NCBI RefSeq assembly: GCF_004570875.1
Contig: NZ_SPQK01000012.1
Span: forward strand, 62,001 to 126,000
Length of the DNA: 64,000 bases
Origin: Blastococcus sp. CT_GayMR16
Lineage (GTDB): Bacteria; Actinomycetota; Actinomycetes; Mycobacteriales; Geodermatophilaceae
Reading direction: 5' to 3'
Shown here: one piece after another, positions 24,778 to 33,729 of the stretch
Layout: every line of letters begins with the position of its first letter
How positions within the stretch are numbered: position 1 is the first letter of the stretch
Translations under genes and position numbers: made by a program
The notes under the pieces: model-generated
Database searches by the model: none
Told to the model about the DNA's origin: nothing
Seen by the model: the letters and a program-made list of their open reading frames with translations, nothing else

Positions 24778-25546
24778 CGTCCTCCGACCACCGACCCCGG
24801 CAGGCGGCTGGGCCCGGCCGTGGCCGGATGTCGCCGAGCTGGCCGCAGCGGTGCCTGCTGCGACGTGGACGCTGATCGGCGGACTGATGGTGCAGCTCCA
24901 CGCCGTCGCGGCGGGCCTTCCAGTGGTGCGGCCGACCAATGACGTCGACGTCCTGTTGCACGTCGAGACCGGCCGGGGTCGAGCCGCCCAGGTGGCCCAC
25001 GGACTGGAGGAGCTGGGCTACGAGTTGGCGCCGAGCATCGATCCGCGCACGGGTACGGCCCATCGCTTCGTCCGGGGACAGGCGGTCGTCGACCTCGTGA
25101 GCTCCGATGCCGAGCGCTCGGTCGTCGACGTCGTGGCCGCCGACCATGCCCCGCCCAGCACCCTGGAGCGGATCCGGGGCTACGACCTCGTGCAGGTCGA
25201 AGGCGGCACCCAGGCGCTACGCAGGACCGTGCTCGCCGAACTGGAGATCACCGGATCGGCCCCGACCACGGTCAGCGTCCCGGACGCGTTCGGGGCCCTC
25301 ATCCTCAAGGCGGCGGCGCACAAGACGGATACCCGCGATCGCGACCGCCACCTGACCGACGCCGCTGTCCTGCTCGCCTGCGTCGACCCGTTCGAGGAGC
25401 GAGCGTCCTCAGGCAGCGACCGATCCCGCCTGCTGCACCTCCGCGAGCACCTGGCCGATCCGACCGCGCCGGCGTGGCTCCCACTCCCGGACCAGGCCCG
25501 CCGCAACGGCCGGTCGGCCCTCGACCTGCTGTGCGTTCATCGCTAG
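24770..25546 (+). CDS. AbiEii-like nucleotidyltransferase toxin
   Basis: 258 residues from GTG 24770, overlapping the antitoxin gene by 8 bases. The nucleotidyltransferase core reads LIGGLMVQLHA and RPTNDVDVLLHVE (G-G...D-x-D metal site), followed by a third acidic strand around AVVDLVSSDAERS. Downstream, PDAFGALILKAAAHKTDTRDRDRHL carries the Lys/Asp-rich motif common to AbiEii/JHP933-like enzymes. Members transfer nucleotides to RNA and block growth, giving phage abortive infection. The intact active-site pattern suggests a functional toxin controlled by the upstream HTH protein. Confidence 0.8.
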   Translation: MADVLRPPTPAGGWARPWPDVAELAAAVPAATWTLIGGLMVQLHAVAAGLPVVRPTNDVDVLLHVETGRGRAAQVAHGLEELGYELAPSIDPRTGTAHRFVRGQAVVDLVSSDAERSVVDVVAADHAPPSTLERIRGYDLVQVEGGTQALRRTVLAELEITGSAPTTVSVPDAFGALILKAAAHKTDTRDRDRHLTDAAVLLACVDPFEERASSGSDRSRLLHLREHLADPTAPAWLPLPDQARRNGRSALDLLCVHR

Positions 25547-25605
25547 CAACTCAGACCCCCTTCAGCGGGACGGCTCGCGTGGACGAGGCGCAGACCCCTG
25601 ATGTG

Positions 25606-25693
25606 TCACAGCTGGAGGTGCGGCCGGAGCGCCTCGTCGACCAGGTTCGCTTCGATCCCCCGCACGGCCTCCAGGTCGCCGGGCGCCCCTCAC
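25606..25693 (-). pseudogene. Stump of a mazF toxin gene behind its antitoxin
   Basis: Starting with a GTG that overlaps the stop of the ribbon-helix-helix gene (GTGA), the DNA encodes, after a small frame change, DLEAVRGIEANLV (25639-25677), the first conserved block of MazF (VDLEPVRGSEANK-type). It then loses similarity and stops at 25606-25608. Everything after the first 30 or so residues of the toxin is gone. The overlap is the usual mazE-mazF arrangement, which makes the assignment firm despite the short length. Confidence 0.65.
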
Positions 25694-25920
25694 CTCGCCG
25701 TATCGGCCACGCCGTCGCCGGAGCGGGAGTCCCATGCGGTCGGCTCCCCCGAAGCCGCCCACTCCTCCCACGCCTGCTCGTAGTCCCGTTCCAGCCGGGG
25801 CTGACGCAGCAGGTGGAGGGCGCGACGGATCGCGGCTGATCTGCTCCAGAGCCGGGCGACCCGGGCGTACTCGTCGACGAACGCGACGTCCTCGTCGCTC
25901 AGGTTGATGCTCAGCTTCAC
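25690..25920 (-). CDS. Ribbon-helix-helix antitoxin, MazE-like, orphaned
   Basis: 76 residues from a GTG preceded by AGGGGG. The N-terminus (KLSINLSDEDVAFVDEYARV) is a ribbon-helix-helix strand and first helix; SRSAAIRRALHLLR is the second helix. The tail (YEQAWEEWAASGE, AWDSRSGDGVADTAR) is the toxin-wrapping peptide typical of actinobacterial MazE. Its partner toxin survives only as a stump. An orphan antitoxin may be kept to neutralise related toxins, or may be decaying as well; its own reading frame is intact. Confidence 0.8.
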   Translation of the reverse strand: MKLSINLSDEDVAFVDEYARVARLWSRSAAIRRALHLLRQPRLERDYEQAWEEWAASGEPTAWDSRSGDGVADTAR

Positions 25921-26003
25921 CAGCGTGATGCCCCCTGCGTGGCACCACGGTAGGAAGAGGCCGCGACCGTGTTGTCGGTAGCTCGCAGTACCTTCTGCCG
26001 ACC

Positions 26004-27110
26004 ATGCCGAAGAGCAAGAAGAAGCGCCACCAGCGCCGCCGCCCGGGACAGCGGCCGACGCCGCCCGAGAGGGAGCTCGACGACGCCCTGCGCGCGGGCT
26101 TCGACAGTCCCGCGCCGGGTGCGCTGCTCGGGTTCGTCGGCCTGATCCTCAGCGTCGCGGCCGGCGCCCATGACCCTGCCGACAATCTCGCGGAACTGGT
26201 CCGGGGCTTGTCAGACCAGGGCCGCACAGAGACGTCGGCGGCCGTCCTCGCGATCGCCACACTCACCGGCGACATCGAGCTGCGCCGGCGGGTCCGCCGG
26301 GAGCTGGCCGACCGAGGACAGGTGCTCCCTCGATGGCTCGCGGAACTGGACCGCACCGAACCGTTCGACCGGGCCATCGAGATCAGCACCGTGTACCGGG
26401 ACGCCGACCAGCTGCTGGTGGGCGTCACCGTGCCCGGTGGCCACCCCCTCACCGCCGTCGTCCTCGTCGACAACGAGCTGGGCGCCTTCGCGGCCGAGGG
26501 ATACGTCCTGCAGTCACCGCTGGAGGATGCCGTCGCTCTGCTGCTCGAGGACGCCGACCCGGACGTCCGCGTCCGGGACATCCCTCCCGCCGACGCACGC
26601 GCCCGCATCGAAGCGGCCCTCCACGAACTGGATCTCGGCCCCGGGAGGGGCGGCTACGAGAGCTGGGCCGAGTCACGCCCCGTGGTCGATTGGATGCTCT
26701 CGTTGCTGCCCGCCGGCGGCGACGACGACGTCCTCCGGGAGCTGTCCGAGGACGAACTCGACGAGATCTCCGAGCGCTTCCTTGCGAGCCCGTTCGGGCC
26801 GGCGTGGACCGACCACGACCTCCGGCCGCTGGTCGACGAGGTCGTGGCGGCGGGCAGCGCCAACGGGATCGGGGATCCGCTGGTCTGGAGCCCGTACAAC
26901 GTCGCGAGTCTGTTGGACCCCCAGCGCAGGCATCTGGACCGCGGCACGCCGTCCCTCGACAGGGCACCGGACCTGCTCCGCGACCTGATCCGCTACGGGC
27001 ACGCCGAGCGCGGCCTTCGGCCCGAGCTCACCACCGCCGCGCTGGCCGCCGTCGACGCCGCCACGGGCTCCTTCCTCCAGGCAGTGCACGAACCGACCGA
27101 CGCGGACTGA
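26004..27110 (+). CDS. Hypothetical protein, 368 residues
   Basis: ATG start, very basic N-terminus (MPKSKKKRHQRRRPGQRP) that could bind nucleic acid, then an alpha-helical region and a domain with ISTVYRDADQLLVGVTVPGG and LTAVVLVDNELGAFA. The C-terminal half has several acidic helices (LRELSEDELDEISERFLASP). No signal peptide or zinc-binding SEC-C tail is seen. Single gene, divergent from the antitoxin and convergent with the NUDIX gene. I do not recognise the family; the composition matches its neighbours and gives no sign of transfer. Confidence 0.75.
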   Translation: MPKSKKKRHQRRRPGQRPTPPERELDDALRAGFDSPAPGALLGFVGLILSVAAGAHDPADNLAELVRGLSDQGRTETSAAVLAIATLTGDIELRRRVRRELADRGQVLPRWLAELDRTEPFDRAIEISTVYRDADQLLVGVTVPGGHPLTAVVLVDNELGAFAAEGYVLQSPLEDAVALLLEDADPDVRVRDIPPADARARIEAALHELDLGPGRGGYESWAESRPVVDWMLSLLPAGGDDDVLRELSEDELDEISERFLASPFGPAWTDHDLRPLVDEVVAAGSANGIGDPLVWSPYNVASLLDPQRRHLDRGTPSLDRAPDLLRDLIRYGHAERGLRPELTTAALAAVDAATGSFLQAVHEPTDAD

Positions 27111-27138
27111 CGTCCTGCTCCCGTTCGAGCATCGGCGG

Positions 27139-27672
27139 TCAGACGCCGAGGTGCGCCAGGGCCTGCAGCAGCAGCGTGCTCTGCCCGTGCATCAGCTCGG
27201 CGAGCACGGCGGGATCACGCGCCTCCAGCGGTGTGAACCAGGTCAGCTCCAGCGCGTCCTGCTGCGGCGCGCAGTCGCCCTCCACCGGCACGACGTAGGC
27301 CAGCGAGACCGCGTGCTGCCGGGGGTCGTGGAACGGCGTCACCCCGGGGGTCGGGAAGTACTCGGCCACCGCGAACGGCTGCGGCGCGGGCGGGATCCGC
27401 GGCAGCGCCAGCGGCCCGAGGTCCTTCTCCAGGTGCCGCAGCAGGGCCGCGCGGATGCGCTCGTGGTACAGCACCCGCCCCGAGACCAGCGCCCGCTTGA
27501 TCTGCCCGTCCTCACCCGCTCGCAGCAGCAGACCGACCGCGATCACGGTGCCCTGGGTGTCCACCCGTACCGGCACCACGTCGACGTAGACGATCGGCAG
27601 CCGCTCCCGCGCCGCGTCCATCTCCTCACGGGAGAGCATCCCGCCACCGGTCGCCGTCGTCAGTTCGGTCAT
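27139..27672 (-). CDS. NUDIX-family (DUF4916-like) protein
   Basis: 177 residues from ATG 27672; a GTG two codons upstream is also possible. Readable strands (IVYVDVVPVRVDTQGTVIAV, GLLLRAGEDGQIKRALVSGRV) and the helix ERIRAALLRHLEKDLG take the place of the Nudix box, and HAVSLAYVVPVEGDC matches the NUDIX hydrolase family annotated as DUF4916. The classical GX5EX7REUXEEXGU box is not intact, so hydrolase activity is uncertain. The gene converges on the 368-residue hypothetical gene. Confidence 0.75.
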   Translation of the reverse strand: MTELTTATGGGMLSREEMDAARERLPIVYVDVVPVRVDTQGTVIAVGLLLRAGEDGQIKRALVSGRVLYHERIRAALLRHLEKDLGPLALPRIPPAPQPFAVAEYFPTPGVTPFHDPRQHAVSLAYVVPVEGDCAPQQDALELTWFTPLEARDPAVLAELMHGQSTLLLQALAHLGV

Positions 27673-27740
27673 GCGCACTGTCTAGCCAACGCGGCCTTGA
27701 GCAACCGCCGTGGGGGTGGACATCGGCCGACGCGCGACGC

Positions 27741-28076
27741 TCAGAGCTGGAAGAGCTCCGCCGCGGTCAGGTAGGCCGCCCACATCCCTTCCGGGTCGTG
27801 CACATCGCCGGGATCGTCCCGCGTCGCCTGGGCCCGTGCGCGCACCGCCCGGCGGGGATCCGCAGCGACGAGGTCGACGCACAGCCCGGCGACGACAGCA
27901 CTCGCGTCGTGTTCGTCCAGACCGTCGAGGACGAGGCCGTCGTGGAGCAGGGTCGCCGCCTCGAGGAACACCTCACGAGCCATCGCGAGGTCCACCTCGG
28001 GCCGCGCCTCGGCCACTGCCTCGGCGGTCGCCAGGAACTGGTCCTGGAACGGTGGGCCCGCGGCGCTGGGCGTCAT
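27741..28076 (-). CDS. Hypothetical protein, 111 residues
   Basis: An acidic, alpha-helical protein (QFLATAEAVAEARPEVDLAM, LHDGLVLDGLDEHDASAVVA) ending in MWAAYLTAAELFQL. It has no signal peptide, membrane segment or known motif that I recognise. The ATG is followed by strong actinobacterial codon bias. It lies 68 bases upstream of the NUDIX gene on the same strand and may be cotranscribed with it. Confidence 0.6.
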   Translation of the reverse strand: MTPSAAGPPFQDQFLATAEAVAEARPEVDLAMAREVFLEAATLLHDGLVLDGLDEHDASAVVAGLCVDLVAADPRRAVRARAQATRDDPGDVHDPEGMWAAYLTAAELFQL

Positions 28077-28292
28077 GCCGGGAGCCTTCCACGCGCTTCC
28101 GTCGCGGCAAGCGGATTTGACGCCTGGCCCCCAGCCGGAGGCCCGGCTCTCGCGCGACGTGGGAAGCTTGAGTCATCTGACCGACGGCGACGCGCCCTGA
28201 AGGGTTCACCGTCCTTCCCGATCACCTCGGCGCAACCGAGGCACGGGCCGGCCGGTGCTCGTGCACGGACCAACCGAACGAACGGGAACCTC

Positions 28293-29126
28293 ATGGCTTT
28301 GATCGCTTGCCCGAACTGCAACAGCGAGGACATCAACGGCACGCCGCAGGCGGACAGCCGCCTGCTGATCCACTGCAACGACTGCGGCACCGAGTGGCTG
28401 CGCGGTGAGGCCCGGCGCGACCCGAGCCGCCCCGCCGTCCGCACCATCGACTCGCTGCACGCCGCCTTCGCGACGCCGCACGACGTCCGTCCCGACGTCC
28501 GTGAGCGGGTCGACGCGCTCAAGGCGCAGTTCCTCCTCGAGCGTCGCGAGCCCGACCCCGAGGTCGAGAAGTTCCGCGACCGCTACCAGGAGCTGTTCAG
28601 CCGCGAGGGCCTGCCGAGCGCGCCCCCGGAGGAGCTCTACGACTTCGCCAACTCCCCCACCGTGGCCAATGCCGGCAACATGTCCGGCTTCAACCGCGCC
28701 TGGAAGACCCAGGGTCCGGACAAGGCGGCGCAGAAGGTCCGCGAGACGATCGAGTACCTGCTCTACGGCCCCGAGAGCCTGCGCATCGAGGACCGCCTGA
28801 CGCAGCTCATCGACGGCAAGAAGGTCGGCTTCCCGTCGTTCAACAAGGAGCCGCTGCTCACCAAGGTGCTCTGCATCGTCGAGCCCGAGCGGTTCCTGCC
28901 GGTGCTGAAGTACTCAGCGGCGACCGACGGCAAGAAGGAGATCGCCAAGCTGGTCTTCGACCTGGACCTGCCCCCGGCGGAGAAGGTCGCCTGGACGATC
29001 GGGCGCGTGGCCATCTGGAGCAACGACCTGCTCCGCTCGCTGGTCGGCAACGACATCCCCGACCTGCAGCACGCGACGCAGTTCCTGGCCTGGGCCAAGA
29101 CCCGCCCGGCCGTCTCGCGCGACTGA
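28293..29126 (+). CDS. Zinc-ribbon protein of unknown function
   Basis: 277 residues from ATG 28293. An N-terminal zinc ribbon (CPNC at residues 6-9, CNDC about 20 residues later, followed by GTEWLRGEARR) precedes an alpha-helical region with FRDRYQELFSREGLPSAPPE and GNMSGFNRAWKTQG. The C-terminal part, with FPSFNKEPLLTKVLCIVEPE and WTIGRVAIWSNDLL, looks like the DNA-binding/repair-like helical folds found beside zinc ribbons, but I cannot name a family. It ends immediately before the convergent histidine kinase gene. Confidence 0.7.
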   Translation: MALIACPNCNSEDINGTPQADSRLLIHCNDCGTEWLRGEARRDPSRPAVRTIDSLHAAFATPHDVRPDVRERVDALKAQFLLERREPDPEVEKFRDRYQELFSREGLPSAPPEELYDFANSPTVANAGNMSGFNRAWKTQGPDKAAQKVRETIEYLLYGPESLRIEDRLTQLIDGKKVGFPSFNKEPLLTKVLCIVEPERFLPVLKYSAATDGKKEIAKLVFDLDLPPAEKVAWTIGRVAIWSNDLLRSLVGNDIPDLQHATQFLAWAKTRPAVSRD

Positions 29127-31079
29127 TCAGAGCGGGAGCTCGGCGGACACCCGCCCGCCTCCGGGGGTCGGTCCGGCAACGGCCCGGCCCCCGAGCTCCT
29201 CGGCCCGCACCAGCAACGAGCGCAGACCCACCCCCGGCACCCAGTCGGAGGCGCCGGACCCGTCGTCAGTGACCTCCAGGCACAGGGACGACGGGCTGCA
29301 CCACAGCCGCACCACGCCCCGGGTCGCCGACGAGTGCCGCAGCACGTTGGTCACCGCCTCCGACACGATCCGGAACGCCGCCACCTCCACCGCCGGCGGC
29401 AGCCCCTCGATCTCCTCGGGAGCCTCGAGCACCACCTGCACGGAGGTGGCGGAGCCAAGTCGCTGCCGCAGCGCCCCCACCAGGCCCCGTTCCTCCAGCT
29501 CCAGCGGACGCAGCCCGTAGACCACCCGGCGGACGTCGTCGATCGCCTGCCGCACCCCGGCGCGCACCTCGCCGAGCAGCCGGTCGGCCGTCTGCGGGTC
29601 GCGGTGCAGCACGTTGCTCGCCGCGTCGGCCCGGAACGCGGCGCCGGTGAGCACCGGCCCCAGCCCGTCGTGCAGCTCGCGGTGCAGCCGCAGCCGCTCC
29701 TCCGCGTGCGCGCCCACCAGCGCCGCCCGCGACTCCTGCACCTGGCCGGCCAGGTCGGCGGAGTACAGCGCCAGCGCCAGCGGCGTCCCGATCAGCGTCA
29801 GCACGCGGCGGTCGGCCGCGTGCAGCGCGTCCTCCCCGCGCCGCAGCCCCACCTCCAGCAGCGCCGCGGACGGCGTCCCCTCGGCCAGCGCCACCTCCGC
29901 CCGGCGGGCGCCGTCGGGCAGCGAGCCGGCCGCGGCGACCGCCACCCCGTTCCGCACCAGTGTCAGCGCCGGCAGCCGCAGCGTCTCCCGCGCCTGCTCG
30001 AGCACCTCGTCCAGGTCCGCACCCGGCGCCACCCCCCGGGCGACGTCCTCCGCCGCCGTCAGCGCGTCCGCCCGCGAGCCGTAGAACGCCCGGTCGACGA
30101 CGCGCTGCACCACCGACCGCACCGGGGCGAACGCGAACGCCACCGCCAGCGCGGCCAGGGCGGCGATCCCCCGGTCCGCGTCGTCGGGCACCAGCTGCGA
30201 CAGGCCCGCCACCAGCCCGGCGTAGACGGCGACCAGTGCGATCGACACGATCAGGTACAGCACCGCCCGCGACACCACGAGCCGGATGTCGAGCAGCTGG
30301 TGACGGAGTACGGCGATCGCGATCGCGATGGGCACCAGCACGAAGCTGAGCAGCAGCAGGATCGGGCCGTCCCCGGTGAGCCACCGCTGCGAGTTCAGGA
30401 CCCCCAGCACCAGCACGGCCAGGATCAGCCACAGCACCTGCCGTCGAACCTGCTCCGGACCCCGGCGGTAGCGCAGCACCAGGGACACCACGACCAGCAC
30501 CAGGACGAGCACGTTGCTGACGTTGACGACCGCCCACGCGGCATCGGACAGCACCAGGTCCGTCGAGAGAATCGACACCGTCGCCGGGTCCGCCGTCGCC
30601 GGCTCGGCACTGAGCACCCCGATGCCGATCTGCACGACCATCAGCGCCACGATCAGCCAGGCCACCGGCCGCCAGCGCGGCGAGGACAGCCGTCCGTCGG
30701 GGAAGAGCAGCAGGGCCAGCGGGAACAGCCCCACGATGCCCAGCTGCCAGGCGGCGATGAAGAGCGTGGACAGGGCGCGGACGACAGCGTCCGGCCAGCC
30801 GGCGTCCAGCCCGATGGCGATGACCGGCGCGGACGCGGCGGTCGTGAGGTGCCCGAGACCGCAGACCAGGAAGAGCCAGCCCAGCCGGTTGTCGGGCCGC
30901 GACCACGCGATCAGCGCCCCCGACCCCAGGAACCCGGCCCCGATGACGCAGTTGGTCAGCGTGTAGCTGTCCACGACGTCCGCCCAGCCCAGCCCGGATG
31001 TCACCGAGCCGACGATCGCGGTGAGCAGCAGCGCCGTCCCGATGCCGGTGAGCCCCGCGACCAGGCGCCGGCCGCTCAC
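29127..31079 (-). CDS. Membrane sensor histidine kinase (HisKA_3 type)
   Basis: 650 residues, GTG start overlapping the response-regulator stop (GTGA). The N-terminal half has about eight to nine membrane helices (residues 10-300), then a GAF-like region (about 335-430). The dimerisation helix ERLRLHRELHDGLGPVLTGA carries the phospho-accepting His, and a compact HATPase domain ends with VTDDGSGAS and GVGLRSLLVRAEELGG. This is the NarX/LiaS-like class that phosphorylates LuxR-type regulators. Signal and targets are unknown. The divergent membrane genes at 31905-32956 are possible targets. Confidence 0.88.
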   Translation of the reverse strand: MSGRRLVAGLTGIGTALLLTAIVGSVTSGLGWADVVDSYTLTNCVIGAGFLGSGALIAWSRPDNRLGWLFLVCGLGHLTTAASAPVIAIGLDAGWPDAVVRALSTLFIAAWQLGIVGLFPLALLLFPDGRLSSPRWRPVAWLIVALMVVQIGIGVLSAEPATADPATVSILSTDLVLSDAAWAVVNVSNVLVLVLVVVSLVLRYRRGPEQVRRQVLWLILAVLVLGVLNSQRWLTGDGPILLLLSFVLVPIAIAIAVLRHQLLDIRLVVSRAVLYLIVSIALVAVYAGLVAGLSQLVPDDADRGIAALAALAVAFAFAPVRSVVQRVVDRAFYGSRADALTAAEDVARGVAPGADLDEVLEQARETLRLPALTLVRNGVAVAAAGSLPDGARRAEVALAEGTPSAALLEVGLRRGEDALHAADRRVLTLIGTPLALALYSADLAGQVQESRAALVGAHAEERLRLHRELHDGLGPVLTGAAFRADAASNVLHRDPQTADRLLGEVRAGVRQAIDDVRRVVYGLRPLELEERGLVGALRQRLGSATSVQVVLEAPEEIEGLPPAVEVAAFRIVSEAVTNVLRHSSATRGVVRLWCSPSSLCLEVTDDGSGASDWVPGVGLRSLLVRAEELGGRAVAGPTPGGGRVSAELPL

Positions 31080-31729
31080 GACCGCCCCAGCCCGGCGTCA
31101 CGGGCCAGCACGATCGCCTCGGCGCGGGTTCCGACGGCGAGCTTGGCGAAGAGCGAGGAGATGTGGTTGCCGACCGTCTTGGGTGCCAGCCCCAGCGTCG
31201 CCGCGATGCTCGCGTTCCCTGCACCACTGGCCATCCGGTCCAGCACCTGCCGCTCGCGCTCGGTGAGCTGGGGGAAGGGCACGGACTGCGCCGGCCGGTT
31301 CAGCCGGCCGAGCAGCGCGCCGGCGACCTCACTGCTCACCACGACCCCGCCCGCGGCGACCGTCCGGATCGCCCGCTCGATCTCCTCCTGCTCGGCGCCC
31401 TTCACCAGGTAGCCGCGCGCCCCGGCCTGCAGCGCCTCGGCGACCATCGAGTCCTCGTCGAACATGGTCAGCACCAGGACGGCGACGCCCGGGTGCGCCC
31501 GCACGATCTGCCGGGTGGCCTCGACGCCGTCCAGTTCCGGCATCCGCAGATCCATGATCACCACGTCCGGCCGCGTCAGCGCCGTCTCCCGGACCGCCGC
31601 CTGCCCGGTGCCGGCCTGCCCCACGACCGCCACGCCCGGCAGCGAGTCCAGCAGGGCGGCGAGCCCGCCGCGGACGACCGGGTGGTCGTCGGCCAGCAGC
31701 ACACGGATGTCGGTGCCGGTCTCGACCAC
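31076..31729 (-). CDS. LuxR/NarL-type response regulator
   Basis: 217 residues from GTG 31729; the frame stays open much further upstream but without protein character. The receiver domain shows RVLLADDHPVV, the phosphorylated Asp in DVVIMDLRMPELDG, and the conserved Thr and Lys (LVLTMFD, GYLVKGA). The C-terminal HTH reads LTERERQVLDRMASGAGNAS then KTVGNHISSLFAKL. It lies directly upstream of its kinase with a 4-base overlap, forming a two-gene operon, and is divergent from two membrane protein genes. Confidence 0.92.
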   Translation of the reverse strand: MVETGTDIRVLLADDHPVVRGGLAALLDSLPGVAVVGQAGTGQAAVRETALTRPDVVIMDLRMPELDGVEATRQIVRAHPGVAVLVLTMFDEDSMVAEALQAGARGYLVKGAEQEEIERAIRTVAAGGVVVSSEVAGALLGRLNRPAQSVPFPQLTERERQVLDRMASGAGNASIAATLGLAPKTVGNHISSLFAKLAVGTRAEAIVLARDAGLGRS

Positions 31730-31904
31730 GGCGCGAATGATGACCGCCCGCGGCCCGCCATGGGCGGGGTCCAGCCCCCACCCGACCCGGGCAACGTCCC
31801 CGACCGGGCCCGCTCGCGCGCCCTGGGGACGGGATGACCCCCGGCCCGAGGCTGCCGGTGCGACCGCGGATCCGCCGTCGCGCCGCCGTCCGAGGAGCCT
31901 CCCG

Positions 31905-32282
31905 ATGACCACAGCAACCACCACGTACCGACCGCGTACGACCCCCGCCGTCCGCACCGGCCTGGTGCTCGCCGTCCTGCTCGCGCTCGGCGATGTGGCC
32001 GCGGGGATCACCACCATCAGCGGCGATGCGGTGGGCACGACCATCGCCGTCGTCGGCGGCCTGCTGGCGCTGGGCACGATCGGCGCCCTCCCCGCCGCGT
32101 GGCGCGGGGCGGCCTGGGCGCTGCGCACCGTCGCCGCCACCCGGCTGCTCGGCGCGCTGACCGCGGTGCCGGCCTTCTTCGTGGACGACGTCCCGGCCGG
32201 AATGGTCCTCGCCGCAGCGGTCACCGTCGTGGTCGCGATCGTCGTCGTCGTGCTGGTGCTCCCCCGCGGGACCCGGTCATGA
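31905..32282 (+). CDS. Small membrane protein, 125 residues
   Basis: ATG preceded by GAGGAG. Four hydrophobic segments can be read: TGLVLAVLLALGDVAAG, TIAVVGGLLALGTIGALPAA, RTVAATRLLGALTAVPAFFV and MVLAAAVTVVVAIVVVVLVL. No domain is recognised. The stop overlaps the next start (ATGA), so the two membrane genes form an operon divergent from the two-component system, which may control it. Confidence 0.7.
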   Translation: MTTATTTYRPRTTPAVRTGLVLAVLLALGDVAAGITTISGDAVGTTIAVVGGLLALGTIGALPAAWRGAAWALRTVAATRLLGALTAVPAFFVDDVPAGMVLAAAVTVVVAIVVVVLVLPRGTRS

Positions 32283-32956
32283 CCGCCACCGCAAGCCGCA
32301 CGGCCACGGGGAAGCCGCCGGCCGACGTCCGCCGCTTCGACCGCCGGGTGGCGGCGGTGCTCATGCCGATCGGGCCGGCCGCCGTCGCCGTCCTCCGCTT
32401 CGTGCTCCCGGCCGAGCCGGCCACCCATCCCGGTGCGCAGCGGCTCGTCGTGTGGCTCGGCCTGGTAGCCGTGCTGACGCTGCTCCCCGGCGCGCTCGCC
32501 GCGATCCGGCTGCTGCGCAGGTACACGCCGCGGCTGGCCACCTGGACGGCCGCGCTGCTCGTGCCCGGCTACCTGGGCATGACGGCGCTGATCGTCTCCG
32601 ATGCCGCGATCCTCGCCGCCATCGACCTCGGCATGCCGTCGAGGCAGGTCACCGAGCTGTCGGACGCGATCTTCGCCCTGCCGACGATGAGCATCCTGGT
32701 GTTGGTCTTCGTCGTCGGGCACATCCTCGGCACGCTGCTGCTCGGCATCGCGGCGTTCCGGGCGCGGTTGATGCCGCGGCCGGTCGCGGTGGCCCTGGCG
32801 GGATCCCAGTTCGTCCACCTCGCCGCCTTTCTCGGCGGGTGGCCCCTGCTCGACCTCCTGGCCTGGACGACGACGGCGGTCGGCATGGCCTTCCTCGCTC
32901 GCGTCGTGCTCCGCACGTCGGACGACGAGTGGGACCTCCCGCCGCTGCCCCGCTGA
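32279..32956 (+). CDS. Membrane protein, 225 residues
   Basis: Translationally coupled to the preceding membrane gene. Six membrane segments are visible, including VAAVLMPIGPAAVAVLRFVL, LVVWLGLVAVLTLLPGALAA, WTAALLVPGYLGMTALIV and TMSILVLVFVVGHILGTLLL. The layout resembles DUF4386-like integral membrane proteins, but I see no decisive motif. Its function is unknown; coupling and divergence from the kinase/regulator pair suggest an output of that system. Confidence 0.7.
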   Translation: MTATASRTATGKPPADVRRFDRRVAAVLMPIGPAAVAVLRFVLPAEPATHPGAQRLVVWLGLVAVLTLLPGALAAIRLLRRYTPRLATWTAALLVPGYLGMTALIVSDAAILAAIDLGMPSRQVTELSDAIFALPTMSILVLVFVVGHILGTLLLGIAAFRARLMPRPVAVALAGSQFVHLAAFLGGWPLLDLLAWTTTAVGMAFLARVVLRTSDDEWDLPPLPR

Positions 32957-33041
32957 CCTTCCGCACCTGGCGCTGCCCCGGACTCGACCATGGCCGGGTT
33001 GCCTTTCGGCAGGGGACCTCGAGAACGACGATCCCGCGGTG

Positions 33042-33632
33042 TCAGCCGGCCGATGCGGGGGTGGCCGGGGCAGGGATGGGCGGGGGCAGCGCACCAGGCA
33101 ACGCCTGGTGCAGCCGCCGCATCCCGGCCAACATCCGGGTCTTGACCGTGCCGAGCGGAACTCCGGTGCGCTCGGCGATCTGCCGCTGCGTGTAACCGCC
33201 CCAGTAGGCCAGCACGATCGCCTCCCGTTGCGGGGCCGGAAGTCCCTCGAGCGCCCGCCGCACGGGCAGCGCCCCCATCCGGTCGGAGACCTCGTCGGCG
33301 AGGTCGCGGCCGACCTCGGGTTCGGCCGCCCCCTTCGCGAGGACGTCGACGCGACGGCGCTGGGACTCCTCGCGCCGGACGGCGTCCACCGCCTTGTGAT
33401 GCACCATCGCCAGCAGCCAGGTACCGAACGAGCCCCGCTCCGGGTCGAACGACGCGGGGTTCCGCCAGTGCGCGAGGAACGCCTCCTGGACGACGTCCTC
33501 GGCGAGCCCGTCGTCCTTGACGATCCGGCGGGCGAGGGCGAGCGCTCGGGGTGTCCAGCAGGAGACCAGCTCCTCGGTGGAGCCGGCAACCGGGCCGTCG
33601 AGAGACCCGGGCTGGTCCGCGGTGATCGTCAC
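33042..33632 (-). CDS. ECF RNA polymerase sigma factor
   Basis: 196 residues from GTG 33632, chosen because similarity begins there although the frame is open far upstream. Region 2 reads ARRIVKDDGLAEDVVQEAFL then SFGTWLLAMVHHKAVDAVRR. Region 4 is LEGLPAPQREAIVLAYWGGY followed by the HTH TQRQIAERTGVPLGTVKTRM. The C-terminus is Pro-rich. It resembles the SigK/RsmA-like ECF group. No anti-sigma factor gene adjoins it, which is unusual for that group, so control may be elsewhere. Confidence 0.9.
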   Translation of the reverse strand: MTITADQPGSLDGPVAGSTEELVSCWTPRALALARRIVKDDGLAEDVVQEAFLAHWRNPASFDPERGSFGTWLLAMVHHKAVDAVRREESQRRRVDVLAKGAAEPEVGRDLADEVSDRMGALPVRRALEGLPAPQREAIVLAYWGGYTQRQIAERTGVPLGTVKTRMLAGMRRLHQALPGALPPPIPAPATPASAG

Positions 33633-33729
33633 GAAAGTAAGTTGCGCACAATCTGCCCGTGCCAAACGGACCGTCACCCGCACGGGCCCGATTGCAACCA
33701 TGCCGTGACCCGGCCGCTCCCGCGACCGA

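Noticed and set aside
31076-33589. An 837-codon minus-strand frame including the response regulator
   Set aside because: Only the last 217 codons have receiver/HTH sequence; the upstream part is antisense to the two membrane protein genes.
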